Assembly (NCBI RefSeq): GCF_008373755.1
Contig: NZ_VUJV01000010.1
Span: 1-64,000 of the forward strand
DNA: 64,000 nt
Reading direction: 5' to 3'
From: Nocardioides humilatus
Lineage (GTDB): Bacteria; Actinomycetota; Actinomycetes; Propionibacteriales; Nocardioidaceae
A model generated the notes under the pieces. That model did no database searches. It was not told the origin of the DNA and saw nothing but the letters and a program-made list of their open reading frames with translations. Both the position numbers and the translations under genes were made by a program. This document shows positions 1 through 14,503 of this stretch, in pieces (position 1 is the first letter of the stretch; each line of letters starts with the position of its first letter).

Positions 1-63
1 TGAGTTCTCAAACATCACACGCGCTCGGATCGCGCACCTCTCGGCGGCGCCTCCGGGGCAACC
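1..63 (-). other. 5' leader of an rRNA operon (16S gene beyond left edge)
   Basis: Read on the minus strand this stretch contains GGTTGCCCCGGAG near its start and GTTTGAGAACTCA at its end (positions 1-13). From memory, both match elements of the 16S rRNA leader of mycobacteria and other actinobacteria, where they lie between the rrn promoter and the mature 16S 5' end. No protein frame is convincing here. I infer that the rRNA genes start just outside the window, transcribed leftwards. Confidence 0.7.
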
Positions 64-69
64 TGTGAA

Positions 70-98
70 ACGTTACCGGTGTCGGTTTGGCCCGTCAA
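70..98 (-). promoter_or_regulatory. rRNA operon promoter
   Basis: On the minus strand a -35 TTGACG (93-98) is followed by a 17-nt spacer and a -10 TAACGT (70-75). This is the best sigma-70-type promoter in the window. It sits directly upstream of the conserved rRNA leader elements, which supports its assignment as an rrn promoter. A weaker second candidate, TTGCAA (227-232) with TAACTT (202-207) and a 19-nt spacer, lies further upstream. Confidence 0.7.
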
Positions 99-210
99 CT
101 CCGCGTCACGAGTGTGAGCGGCGGTGTCTCGGGCTGCAGTTGTCAGCCGGTGTCGCTTGCTCGCTTCCCCCTCTCGGGATCCGCTCGCTGCGACGTGGAG
201 AAAGTTAGCA

Positions 211-243
211 GCACCCCCGGGTCCGCTTGCAAATCGGGGGTGC
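211..243 (-). terminator. Hairpin terminator of the arginine operon
   Basis: A perfect 9-bp inverted repeat, GCACCCCCG (211-219) and CGGGGGTGC (235-243), has a 15-nt loop. It begins 20 nt after the stop codon of the last operon gene and is followed on the minus strand by TGCTAACTTTCTCC. It would separate the arg operon from the rRNA promoter. The U-tract is weak, so efficiency is uncertain. Confidence 0.6.
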
Positions 244-263
244 CCTTTCTGCAAAACCCCAGG

Positions 264-4705
<4,442 letters not shown>

Positions 4706-4713
<8 letters not shown>

Positions 4714-5590
4714 GGCGGCGTGCCTCGAGCCAGACCAGGATCGCCTTCTGGGCGTGGCGGCGGTTCTCGGCCTCGTCCCACACGACGCTCTGTGGGCCGT
4801 CGAGAACCTCCGCGCTGATCTCCGAGCCGCGGTAGGCCGGGAGGCAGTGCAGCACGATCGCGTCAGGCTGGGCGTGGGCCATCAGCTCGGAGGTGACGGC
4901 GTAGGGCGCGAAGACCGCTCGACGGGCCTCGGCCTCCTCCTCCTTGCCCATCGAGATCCAGGTGTCGGTGACGACCACGTCGGCACCGGTGACCGCGGCC
5001 ACCGGGTCGGTGGTCACTGCTGCGTCGCCGTAAGCGGGGGCGTAGCCCTCGGGGCAACCGAACACGACCTCCATGCCGGCGAGGCCGCCGGCCAGCGCCC
5101 ACGAGTTGCCCATGTTGCAGGCGGCGTCGCCCACGAAGGCGACCTTGAGGCCAGCGAGGGTGCCCTTGTGCTCCTGCACCGTCAGCAGGTCGGCGAGCAG
5201 CTGGCAGGGGTGGAAGTCGTCGGTCAGCGCGTTGATGACGGGGACGCCGGCGTAGGCCGCCATCTCGTCGATCCGGCTCTGCTCGAAGGTGCGCCACACG
5301 ATTGCCGAGGCCTGCCGCCCGAGCACACGGGCGACGTCGGCGACCGACTCGCGGTGGCCGATGCCGGCGAGCTTGCCCTCGACCAGCAGCGGGTGGCCGC
5401 CGAGCTCGGCGATGCCGGCCGCGAAGGACGCCTGGGTGCGCAGCGTCGGCTTGTCGAAGATCATCGCCACGGTCTGCGGCCCGGCGAACGGCTGGTGCTC
5501 GAACGGCTTGGCCTTGAGCGTCGCAGCGAGCGCCAGCACCTCGGCCTGCTCGGCAGCGGTCAGGTCGTCGTCACGGAGGAAGTGCCTCAT
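4706..5590 (-). CDS. argF: Ornithine carbamoyltransferase with altered carbamoyl-phosphate loop
   Basis: Transfers the carbamoyl group from carbamoyl phosphate to ornithine to make citrulline. 294 aa. Ornithine-enzyme motifs are present: HPCQLLAD, the DTWISMG SMG loop that selects ornithine, and HCLPAYRG with the catalytic Cys. The carbamoyl-phosphate loop, normally STRTR, reads TLRTQ (residues 49-53), so the second Thr and the last Arg are replaced; Arg51 and Thr52 remain. The PxLRT pattern resembles N-acetylornithine/succinylornithine carbamoyltransferases as I remember them, but the SMG loop argues for ornithine. The ATG overlaps the argD stop by 1 nt. Confidence 0.92.
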
Positions 5591-6792
5591 CAGGAGTTCG
5601 CTCCTTCGGTGACGCCGGCGGCGTCGAGGATGGCTGGCCAGGCCGACAGGAAGGCGTCGACGTCGGCATCGGTCAGGACGAGTGGTGGCGCGAGCCGGAT
5701 CCGCTCCGGTGTCGGGGCGTTGACGATGAACCCGGCGTCCTGGGCAGCGGCGGCGACATCGGCGGACTTCGGCTGCACGAGGTCGAGGCCGATCAGCAGG
5801 CCCTCTCCCCGCACCTCCACGACGCGGGGGTCGGCAGCAAGTCCGGCCTTGATCCGCGCACCGATCGCCGCGGTGTGCTCGAGCAGGCCGTCGGCGACCA
5901 CGTCGAGGACGGCCAGCGCGGCCGCAGCCGCCACCGGGTTGCCGCCGAAGGTCGTCCCGTGGTTGCCCGGGTCGAAGAGCTTGCCCGACCCGCCCGTCGC
6001 GATGCAGGCGCCGATCGGGATGCCACCGGCCAGGCCCTTGGCGAGCGTGACGATGTCGGGCACCACCGAGCCCGACACGAGGGCCGGGTTCTGGTGGGCG
6101 AACCAGGCGCCCGTGCGGCCGATGCCGGTCTGGATCTCGTCGAGCCACAGCAACGCGCCGTGCTCGTGAGCGATCCGCTGAGCGGCCGGCAGGTAGTCGG
6201 TCGGAGGTACGACGACGCCCGCCTCCCCCTGCACCGGCTCCACCAGGACCGCGGCGGTCGCGTCGTCCACCGCCGCTTCCAGCGCGGCGACGTCTCCGAA
6301 CGGGACGAAGACGACCTCGCCCGGGAGGGGCTCGAACGGCTCGCGATAGGCGAGCTTGGAGGTCAGCGCGAGGGCGCCCATGGTCCGACCGTGGAAGCCG
6401 CCCTCGGTGACGACGATCTTGGTGCGACCGGTCCGCCGGGTCAGCTTGAACGCCGCCTCATTGGCTTCGGCACCGGAGTTGGTGAAGAAGACGTGGGCGT
6501 CGGTGCCCAGCAGCGACACCAGCCGTTCGGCGAGCTCGATCTGCGGCGCGCTCGCGAAGAAGTTGGAGATGTGGCCGAGCGTCTGCAACTGCTCGGTGAC
6601 GGCAGCCACCAACCGGGGGTGGCCGTGCCCGAGGACGTTGACTGCGATGCCGCCGAGCAGGTCGACGTACTCCCTGCCGTCGGCGTCCCAGACGTGCGCG
6701 CCCTCGCCCTTCGTCAGCACCAGCTTGGGTGCGCCGAAGGTGTTCATCAGGGCACCGGCGTAGCGCTCGGTCCAGCCAGCCGTGATGCTCAT
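5590..6792 (-). CDS. argD: Acetylornithine aminotransferase
   Basis: PLP-dependent class III aminotransferase (400 aa) converting N-acetylglutamate semialdehyde to N-acetylornithine with glutamate as donor. Visible motifs are [15 protein letters not shown] (phosphate contact), [20 protein letters not shown] (aspartate for the pyridine N) and [14 protein letters not shown], with the Schiff-base Lys in the AKG. The ATG at 6792 overlaps the argB stop by 4 nt; the same frame stays open upstream through argB but has no homology there. It may also serve lysine biosynthesis, as in other bacteria. Confidence 0.95.
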   Translation of the reverse strand: MSITAGWTERYAGALMNTFGAPKLVLTKGEGAHVWDADGREYVDLLGGIAVNVLGHGHPRLVAAVTEQLQTLGHISNFFASAPQIELAERLVSLLGTDAHVFFTNSGAEANEAAFKLTRRTGRTKIVVTEGGFHGRTMGALALTSKLAYREPFEPLPGEVVFVPFGDVAALEAAVDDATAAVLVEPVQGEAGVVVPPTDYLPAAQRIAHEHGALLWLDEIQTGIGRTGAWFAHQNPALVSGSVVPDIVTLAKGLAGGIPIGACIATGGSGKLFDPGNHGTTFGGNPVAAAAALAVLDVVADGLLEHTAAIGARIKAGLAADPRVVEVRGEGLLIGLDLVQPKSADVAAAAQDAGFIVNAPTPERIRLAPPLVLTDADVDAFLSAWPAILDAAGVTEGANS

Positions 6793-7691
6793 GAGCCGAT
6801 CTCCCGGGCCTTGCGCGTCTTGGTCGTCACTCCCGGAAGTACCTGGGTGCCGACACCCTCGTCGGTGAACAGCTCGAGGAGCACGGCGTGGGCCTGCCGG
6901 CCGTCGACGACGGTGGCCCGCTTGACGCCACCCTTCACGGCCTGGAGGCAGGCGGCCATCTTCGGGATCATGCCGCTGGCCAGGGTCGGGAGGATCGCCT
7001 CGAGCGCCTCGGGAGCGATCTCGCCGATGACCTCCTCCGGGTCGGGCCAGTCGAGGTAGAGGCCCTCGACGTCGGTGAGCACGAGCAGCTTCTCCGCGCC
7101 GAGCGCAACCGCGAGCGACGCGGCCGCCGAGTCGGCGTTGACGTTGTGGACCACGCCGTCGACGTCGGGCGCGACGCTGGACACGACCGGGATCCGGCCG
7201 GCCTCGATGAGGTCGAGGACCGACTCGGGGCGCACCTTCGCCACCTCGCCGACGAGGCCGAGGTCGACCTCCTCGCCATCGACGATCGTGTTCGTCGCCT
7301 CCGCGGTGAAGAGACCGGCGTCCTCCCCGGAGAGACCGACCGCCAGCGGGCCGTGCTCGTTGATGAGGCCGACGAGCTCGCGCTGCACCTGGCCGACGAG
7401 CACCATCCGCACGACGTCCATCGCCTCGGGGGTGGTGACGCGCAGTCCGCCACGGAACTCCGACTCGATGCCGAGCCGGTCGAGCATCTGCGAGATCTGC
7501 GGACCGCCGCCGTGGACGACGACCGGCTTGAAGCCGGCGAACCGCAGGAACGCGATGTCCTCGGCGAACGCCTTCTTCAGCTCGGGGTCGGTCATGGCGT
7601 TGCCGCCGTACTTCACCACCACGACCTTGCCGTGGTACTCCTTCAGCCACGGAAGCGCCGCGGCCAGGGTGGTTGCCTTCTCGATGCTCAT
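6789..7691 (-). CDS. argB: Acetylglutamate kinase
   Basis: Amino-acid-kinase-fold enzyme (300 aa) phosphorylating N-acetylglutamate, the usual feedback-controlled step in organisms with the cyclic ArgJ pathway. VVKYGGNAM near the N terminus (catalytic Lys) and VVHGGGPQI (glycine-rich acyl-phosphate site) are present. The N-terminal helix [20 protein letters not shown] precedes the first strand, as in arginine-sensitive hexameric enzymes, so arginine feedback inhibition is likely. ATG at 7691, 4-nt overlap with argJ. Confidence 0.95.
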   Translation of the reverse strand: MSIEKATTLAAALPWLKEYHGKVVVVKYGGNAMTDPELKKAFAEDIAFLRFAGFKPVVVHGGGPQISQMLDRLGIESEFRGGLRVTTPEAMDVVRMVLVGQVQRELVGLINEHGPLAVGLSGEDAGLFTAEATNTIVDGEEVDLGLVGEVAKVRPESVLDLIEAGRIPVVSSVAPDVDGVVHNVNADSAAASLAVALGAEKLLVLTDVEGLYLDWPDPEEVIGEIAPEALEAILPTLASGMIPKMAACLQAVKGGVKRATVVDGRQAHAVLLELFTDEGVGTQVLPGVTTKTRKAREIGS

Positions 7692-8839
7692 GAGGAGTAC
7701 GCGCTGTTCTCGTGGACGTAGGCGTGGGTCAGGTCGTTGGTCCAGACCGTCGCCGAGGCGTCGCCGGACTTGAGGTCGATGGTCACCGACACCTTCCGAG
7801 GCGTCAGGTCGATCGCCGCCGGGTCCTCACCGGGACCCGAGTTGCGGCAGACCCACACGCCGTTCATGGCGACGTCGAGATCCGCCGGGTCGAAGGCGGC
7901 GTCGGTCGTGCCGATCGAGGCGAGCACCCGGCCCCAGTTGGGGTCCTTGCCGAAGACGGCGGCCTTGAAGAGGTTGCTCCGCGCGACGCTCCGGCCGACC
8001 TCGACCGCGTCGTCCTCGGTGGCTGCGTTGAGGGTGGTGATCGCGATCTCGTGGTCGGCGCCCTCGGCGTCAGCGAGCAGCTGCATCGCCAGGCTCGTGC
8101 AGACCTCGGTGAGCGCAGTAGTGAAGTCATCAGCAGTCGGCGTGACGCCGCTGGCTCCGCTCGCCATCAGCGTCACGGTGTCGTTGGTCGACATGCAGCC
8201 GTCGGAGTCGAGCCGGTCGAAGCTGACCTTGGTCGACGCCCGCAGCGCGAGGTCCAGCGTGGCCGCCGGGACGATCGCATCGGTGGTGATGACGACGAGC
8301 ATCGTGGCCAGCTGCGGCGCGAGCATGCCCGCACCCTTGGCCATGCCGCCGATCGACCAGCCGTCCCGTTCGACGACGACCGTCTTGTTGACCGAGTCGG
8401 TGGTCATGATCGCCTGCGACGCGGCCTCGCCGCCGTCGGCCGAGAGCGCCGCGTGGACGGCGTCGACGCCGGCCAGCAACATCGGCCGGTCGTTCCTCAG
8501 GCCGATGAGACCGGTGGAGCAGACGACCACGTCGACGGCGCCGATGCCGAGGTGGGTGGCCACTCGCTCCGCGACCTCGTGGGTGGTCTGGAATCCCTCG
8601 GCGCCGGTGTAGCAATTGGCACCGCCGGAGTTGAGGACGACGGCCTTGACGACACCGTCCTTGACGACCTGCTCGCTCCAGAGCACGGGGTTGGCCTTGC
8701 ACCGGTTAGCGGTGAAGACGGAGGCCGAGTCGTAGTGGGGACCCTGGTTGACGACGAGTGCGAGGTCCTTGTTGCCATTGGCCTTGAGGCCGCAGTGGAC
8801 ACCGCCAGCGACGAAGCCGGCAGGGGTGGTGACAGACAT
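7688..8839 (-). CDS. argJ: Bifunctional glutamate N-acetyltransferase / ornithine acetyltransferase
   Basis: Recycles the acetyl group from acetylornithine to glutamate and, if bifunctional, also uses acetyl-CoA. The 383-aa precursor is self-cleaved; the cleavage site and Thr nucleophile are recognisable in [14 protein letters not shown] (Ala-Thr bond near the middle). The [10 protein letters not shown] motif is also typical. The ATG at 8839 is set by homology ([20 protein letters not shown]) and by an AAGGA Shine-Dalgarno 7 nt upstream; the open frame to 9382 is spurious. A 20-nt gap separates it from the ACT gene. Confidence 0.94.
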   Translation of the reverse strand: MSVTTPAGFVAGGVHCGLKANGNKDLALVVNQGPHYDSASVFTANRCKANPVLWSEQVVKDGVVKAVVLNSGGANCYTGAEGFQTTHEVAERVATHLGIGAVDVVVCSTGLIGLRNDRPMLLAGVDAVHAALSADGGEAASQAIMTTDSVNKTVVVERDGWSIGGMAKGAGMLAPQLATMLVVITTDAIVPAATLDLALRASTKVSFDRLDSDGCMSTNDTVTLMASGASGVTPTADDFTTALTEVCTSLAMQLLADAEGADHEIAITTLNAATEDDAVEVGRSVARSNLFKAAVFGKDPNWGRVLASIGTTDAAFDPADLDVAMNGVWVCRNSGPGEDPAAIDLTPRKVSVTIDLKSGDASATVWTNDLTHAYVHENSAYSS

Positions 8840-8859
8840 GTTGGTTCCTTGAGAAGTGG

Positions 8860-10346
<1,487 letters not shown>

Positions 10347-10385
10347 TTAGTCGGAAAGTCGCTCGCCCTTGTCGGTGACCGGTCG

Positions 10386-10391
10386 TAGCGT
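10386..10391 (+). promoter_or_regulatory. -10 box for the MDMPI-family gene (leaderless)
   Basis: TAGCGT lies 7 nt upstream of the GTG at 10399, fitting a transcript that begins at the start codon. No clear -35 is present. Confidence 0.4.
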
Positions 10392-10398
10392 CAAGGGC

Positions 10399-11208
10399 GT
10401 GCCCCGGCTCTCCTTCTCCGACTATCTCACCGCGATCCGACGCGAGTCCGCGCGGTTCCGCGACGTCCTGGCCGACTGCGACCCCGAAGCGCCGGTGGCG
10501 TCCTGCCCTGACTGGACGGCCGACGACCTGCTCTGGCACCTGGCCACCGTCCACCACTGGTGGTGCGCGATGGTGACCAACCGACCGCAGTCGCCCGACG
10601 CGATGGGCTACGAGGAGCCCCCGCGCCCCGAGGGCCATGCCGCGCTGCTGGCTGCGTTCGACGAGCAGCACGCTGCGTTCGTCGCCGCGATCGAGGAGGC
10701 CGACCCGTCCGAGCCGGCCTGGTCGTGGTCGGGCGACCTCGGCAACCACACCGTCGCCTTCACCTACCGTCGCCAGGCCCACGAGGCACTGATCCACCGG
10801 CTCGACGCCGAGCTGGCCGCGGGCGAGGTGACGCCGCTCGACCCCGCGCTCGCCGCCGACGGCGTCGACGAGACGCTCGACGTCATGTACGGCAACCTGC
10901 CCGCCTGGGGCACGTTCGAGGCACTCCCCCGCTACGTCGAGTTCCGGATGTCCGATGCCGGCACCTCGGTCTGGACCCAGCTCGGGATCTTCGCGGGCGT
11001 CGCACCGGACGGCGAGGCGTTCGCCGACGAGAAGGACATGCACGTGGTGCCCGATCCCGGCATCCCGGCCGACACCGTCGTCGAGGGCACCGCGGACGAC
11101 CTCGACGCCTGGCTGTGGCACCGCCGCGACGACACCGGCATCACGGTGACGGGTGACCGGTCGGCCTACGACCACGCTCGCGTCGTCCTCGACCACCCCA
11201 TCGACTGA
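10399..11208 (+). CDS. Maleylpyruvate isomerase-family (DinB/MDMPI) protein
   Basis: 269-aa protein with an N-terminal mycothiol-dependent maleylpyruvate isomerase/DinB-like four-helix domain (SCPDWTADDLLWHLATVHHW, residues ~35-54, holding the usual metal-site His) and a C-terminal domain typical of this actinobacterial family. Members are thiol (mycothiol) transferases or isomerases, but most, including this one, have no assigned substrate. An upstream TTG or GTG (10369, 10375) is possible, but the -10 spacing favours GTG 10399. It is divergent from the arg operon and 19 nt ahead of the LOG-family gene. Confidence 0.75.
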   Translation: MPRLSFSDYLTAIRRESARFRDVLADCDPEAPVASCPDWTADDLLWHLATVHHWWCAMVTNRPQSPDAMGYEEPPRPEGHAALLAAFDEQHAAFVAAIEEADPSEPAWSWSGDLGNHTVAFTYRRQAHEALIHRLDAELAAGEVTPLDPALAADGVDETLDVMYGNLPAWGTFEALPRYVEFRMSDAGTSVWTQLGIFAGVAPDGEAFADEKDMHVVPDPGIPADTVVEGTADDLDAWLWHRRDDTGITVTGDRSAYDHARVVLDHPID

Positions 11209-11215
11209 CGCTCGC

Positions 11216-11221
11216 TACCGT
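11216..11221 (+). promoter_or_regulatory. -10 box for the LOG-family gene (leaderless)
   Basis: TACCGT ends 6 nt before the GTG at 11228, in the 19-nt gap after the preceding stop codon. Confidence 0.45.
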
Positions 11222-11227
11222 CTCCCC

Positions 11228-11782
11228 GTGATCCAGCGACTCGCGATCTTTCTCGGCTCCCGCGACGGCGCGGAGCCGCGCTTCGGCGAGGAGGCATACG
11301 CCGTCGGCACTCAGCTCGCCGAGCGTGAGATCGAGCTGGTCTACGGCGGCGGTGGCGGTGGGCTGATGGGCCAGGTGTCGCAGGGCGTGCTCGACGCCGG
11401 CGGCCGCGTCTACGGCGTGATCCCCCGCTTCATGGTCGAGCGCGAGTGGGGCCGGCTGCACGAGCCGGGCGTCCAGATGCACGTCGTCGAGACCATGCAC
11501 CAGCGCAAGGCGATGATGGCCGAGCGGGCCGACGCCTTCTTGACGCTGCCGGGAGGCCTCGGCACCCTCGAGGAGCTCTTCGAGATCTGGACCTGGCAGA
11601 CCCTGTCGCTGCACGCGAAGCCGGTCGGACTGCTCAACACCGACGGCTTCTGGGACCCGCTCGTCACGACGCTCGAGCAGATCACCGATGCCGGCTTCAT
11701 GAGCCGCAGCACCCTCGACGACCTCGTCGTCGCACCCGATCTGGACGGCGCGCTCGCCGGCTTGGACGCCCAGACGTCCTAG
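11228..11782 (+). CDS. LOG-family nucleotide 5'-monophosphate phosphoribohydrolase
   Basis: 184-aa Rossmann-fold protein of the TIGR00730/LOG family, often mislabelled lysine decarboxylase. The family motif PGGxGTxxE is present as LPGGLGTLEELFE (near residue 100), and LVYGGGGGGLMG is the nucleotide-binding turn. LOG proteins release free bases such as cytokinins or adenine from ribose 5'-monophosphates; the natural substrate here is unknown. GTG 11228 is chosen because homology starts at IQRLAIFLGS and a -10 box precedes it. Its TAG stop shares the bases CTAG with the convergent gene's stop. Confidence 0.82.
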   Translation: MIQRLAIFLGSRDGAEPRFGEEAYAVGTQLAEREIELVYGGGGGGLMGQVSQGVLDAGGRVYGVIPRFMVEREWGRLHEPGVQMHVVETMHQRKAMMAERADAFLTLPGGLGTLEELFEIWTWQTLSLHAKPVGLLNTDGFWDPLVTTLEQITDAGFMSRSTLDDLVVAPDLDGALAGLDAQTS

Positions 11783-13431
11783 CGACTGGCCCAGACCGGG
11801 ATCGCGACCTCACCCGGCGGTGGGTTCGGGACGACGTGCGGCGTCAGGTTCGGAGCGTCGGAGTCGTCGGCGTCGAGATAACCGAGGACCTCGGTGCCGG
11901 AGTCATCGATGAACGTGATGCCGATCTTCGTGCCGTCGACGTTCCACACGGGGTGGGAGTAGTTGCCGTCCGCCAGCTCGTGGCGGTCGGTGCCGGTCGC
12001 GTTCATCGTCCACACGTCGCCGCGCTCCTTGGTGCTGCCGGGCTCGCTGACGAGGAAGAGCAGCTTGCGGGCAGCCGGCGACCAGTCGGCGTGCGAGATC
12101 TGACCGTCGTCAGCGGTCGGCACCGTGACCGGGTCGCCACCGTTGTCGGCGTCGAGCACCTGGAGCTGCACCGGGCCGTCCTGGAACTCGTAGGAGGCGA
12201 AGACGAACTCGCTCGGGGAGATCCACGTCGGTGACCCGCGCAGCTGCGAGCCCTCGAACACGAGCCGCGGGTCCGACCCGTCCGCGTTGGCGACGTAGAT
12301 GCCGTCGGGCACGTCGTCGTCGCCCGTGCAGACAACGGCGATCCGCTTCCCATCGAGGCTCCAGCCGGCCCGCGCGGAGTACTGGCACTCCGGGAAGTCC
12401 TTGAAGACCGGCTCGTAGGAACTGTTCGTCAGGTCCAGCATCGTCAGGACACCGGTGTTCTGACCGTCCGGCACGTCGGTGAAGTCCTGGAACGTGATCG
12501 TGCGGCGGTCGGGAGAGATCGAGGGACCGCGGGCGTCGACCCCCTCGGGAGTCAGCCCCTGGAAGGTGCCATCGAAGACGTTGACCTTGTAGACCGTCGA
12601 CACGTCGTCGACGACGTAGGGCACGACCATCTCGTCGTCGGTGATCAGCGCCGGCTTGTCCTTCGGCCCCTTGCTCTTGCTGGGCCGGTCGGTCGGGCCG
12701 GTCGGGCTGTCCGACGTCGTGGGGTCGTCGGTCTTGTCGTCGTCCTGGAGCAGGATCACGCCTGCGGCGATCAGGCCACCGACGATCAGCGCCACGAGCA
12801 GGACGAGCAAGACGGTGCCGGCCCGGCTCGACCGCTCCTCCGGGATGACCGGCGGGACCGGCGCGGTGCCGTACGGCTGGGCCGGCAGTTGGGCAGCCTG
12901 TTGGGCCGGCTCCGGCTGCGTGGCGGCCGGGACCCCGATCGCGGTGGTCGGCGGCGGGGGCGGCGGAGGCACGACCGACGCGGCGACGATCGGCTCCGGC
13001 TCAGGCTCTGCGGGGACCGGCGCCGCGACGGGCGCGGGACCGTTGGGCGCAGCCGGCGGCGTCGCCGCGGGCATGGTGCCGGCGTCGGAGCGGAACATCC
13101 GCACCATCGGCTCGTCGACCTTGCCGAGCGCGAAGCCCAGCGCGGCCAGCGCCCAGCACGAGCGGGTCGGGTCGTCGGTGCCGCGGTCGCGCGCGAGCGC
13201 CGCGCCCGCTTCCCGTACGGCGGCCTGCGGCTCCGCGCCGTGGGCCATTACGTCCAGGACCCGCCGAAGGGCACCGAGACGGACCGCATCGACGAGCAGG
13301 TTCAGCTCGCCGAGGGTCGCTTCGTCCTCAGCCAGGAAGTCGTCGAGCGCACCGCGCAGCTCGTCGGCGTCCTCGACCACGGCGGCACCGCGCACCGAGA
13401 CCAGCTCGCGCAGTGAGTCGTGGAGCGCCAT
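11779..13431 (-). CDS. Membrane-anchored protein with C-terminal beta-propeller (TolB/PD40-like)
   Basis: 550 aa of unassigned function. Layout: a helical cytoplasmic N-terminal domain (1-115), a Pro/Ala-rich linker (120-200), one transmembrane helix (~204-228, TVLLVLLVALIVGGLIAAGV), an Asp/Ser/Lys-rich extracellular stalk (230-255), then ~290 residues of WD40/PD40-type blades with repeated SPDRRTITF, SLDGKRIAV and NVDGTKIGITF units. Inference: a single-pass protein presenting a propeller outside the cell, possibly a sensor or envelope-binding module. ATG 13431 has AGGA 7 nt upstream; GTG 13437 is the alternative. It starts 79 nt from the divergent ABC transporter. Confidence 0.7.
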   Translation of the reverse strand: MALHDSLRELVSVRGAAVVEDADELRGALDDFLAEDEATLGELNLLVDAVRLGALRRVLDVMAHGAEPQAAVREAGAALARDRGTDDPTRSCWALAALGFALGKVDEPMVRMFRSDAGTMPAATPPAAPNGPAPVAAPVPAEPEPEPIVAASVVPPPPPPPTTAIGVPAATQPEPAQQAAQLPAQPYGTAPVPPVIPEERSSRAGTVLLVLLVALIVGGLIAAGVILLQDDDKTDDPTTSDSPTGPTDRPSKSKGPKDKPALITDDEMVVPYVVDDVSTVYKVNVFDGTFQGLTPEGVDARGPSISPDRRTITFQDFTDVPDGQNTGVLTMLDLTNSSYEPVFKDFPECQYSARAGWSLDGKRIAVVCTGDDDVPDGIYVANADGSDPRLVFEGSQLRGSPTWISPSEFVFASYEFQDGPVQLQVLDADNGGDPVTVPTADDGQISHADWSPAARKLLFLVSEPGSTKERGDVWTMNATGTDRHELADGNYSHPVWNVDGTKIGITFIDDSGTEVLGYLDADDSDAPNLTPHVVPNPPPGEVAIPVWASR

Positions 13432-13510
13432 GCGCACATCCTGTCAGGTCGAGGGCGGAGCGAAAGGGTGGTGAAAGCGCCGTGAAACCGACGCGGTGGA
13501 CATTCTTCCC

Positions 13511-14503
13511 ATGAACACCACACCCACTCCCCCTCTGACCGCGACAGATCTCGCGGTCGACGCCTCCGGGCTGGTGAAGGACTTTGGAAGCTTCCGCGCG
13601 GTCGACGGCATCGACCTGCAGGTCCGCCGCGGCGAGGTCTTCGGCGTGCTCGGCCCCAACGGCGCCGGAAAGACCACGATGCTCTCGATGCTGGCGACCC
13701 TGCTCCCGATCGACGGCGGCAGCGCCCGGATCTTCGGCGTGGACGTCGCCTCGTCCCCTCACCAGGTGCGGCAGCTGGTCGGCGTCACCGGGCAGTACGC
13801 CTCGGTCGACGAGAACCTCACCGCCTTCGAGAACCTCTACCTGTTCGGACGGCTGCTCGGACTGCCCAAGGCGAAGGCCAAGTCGACCGGCAGCGACCTG
13901 CTCGACCGGTTCGACCTCACCGACGCCGCCGACCGCAGGATCTCCAACTTCTCCGGCGGCATGCGCCGGCGCCTCGACCTGGCGGCCTCGCTCATCGCGC
14001 GTCCGCCGCTCACCTTCCTCGACGAGCCGACCACCGGGCTCGACCCGCGCACCCGCGGCCAGATGTGGGACACGATCCGCGAGCTGGTCGCGCAGGGATC
14101 GACGATCCTGCTCACGACCCAGTACCTCGACGAGGCCGACCAGCTCGCCGACCGCATCGCCGTCATCGATCGGGGACGCAAGGTCGCCGAGGGTACGGCG
14201 GACGAGCTGAAGGCGAGCGTCGGCAACTCGACGCTCCAGCTCCGCCTCGAGGACCGCGACGACACCACCCGCGCGGCGGCCGTCGTCGCGCGCGTCCTTG
14301 GAGAGCACCCCGTGCTCACCCCGGAGTCGGGCGGGCTCAACATCGCCCTCGCGGACGCCAACCGGGCTGCCGACGTACTCATCGCGCTCCGCGAGTCCGC
14401 GATCTCCATCAGCACGGCCGCGGTCCAGCAGCCCACCCTCGACGAGGTCTTCCTCGCGATCACCGGACACCACTCCGACAACGAGACCGAGGAGGTCGCA
14501 TGA
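13511..14503 (+). CDS. ABC transporter ATP-binding protein (DrrA-type)
   Basis: 330-aa ATPase subunit of a daunorubicin-resistance-like exporter. Walker A GPNGAGKT (48-55), Q-loop GQYASVDE, signature FSGGM (147-151) and Walker B TFLDEP are intact. The switch His is Gln (TTQYLDEAD), the normal state in the DrrA subfamily. The C-terminal ~100 residues form the accessory domain of this subfamily. It works with the permease encoded by the overlapping next gene. The cargo is unknown; no biosynthetic cluster lies nearby. A GACATT box 6 nt before the ATG suggests a leaderless mRNA. Confidence 0.9.
   Translation: MNTTPTPPLTATDLAVDASGLVKDFGSFRAVDGIDLQVRRGEVFGVLGPNGAGKTTMLSMLATLLPIDGGSARIFGVDVASSPHQVRQLVGVTGQYASVDENLTAFENLYLFGRLLGLPKAKAKSTGSDLLDRFDLTDAADRRISNFSGGMRRRLDLAASLIARPPLTFLDEPTTGLDPRTRGQMWDTIRELVAQGSTILLTTQYLDEADQLADRIAVIDRGRKVAEGTADELKASVGNSTLQLRLEDRDDTTRAAAVVARVLGEHPVLTPESGGLNIALADANRAADVLIALRESAISISTAAVQQPTLDEVFLAITGHHSDNETEEVA

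Noticed and set aside
1-210. A small protein gene before the arg operon terminator.
   Set aside because: Open frames here are Arg/Ser/Pro-rich and conflict with the rRNA promoter and leader elements, which explain the sequence better.
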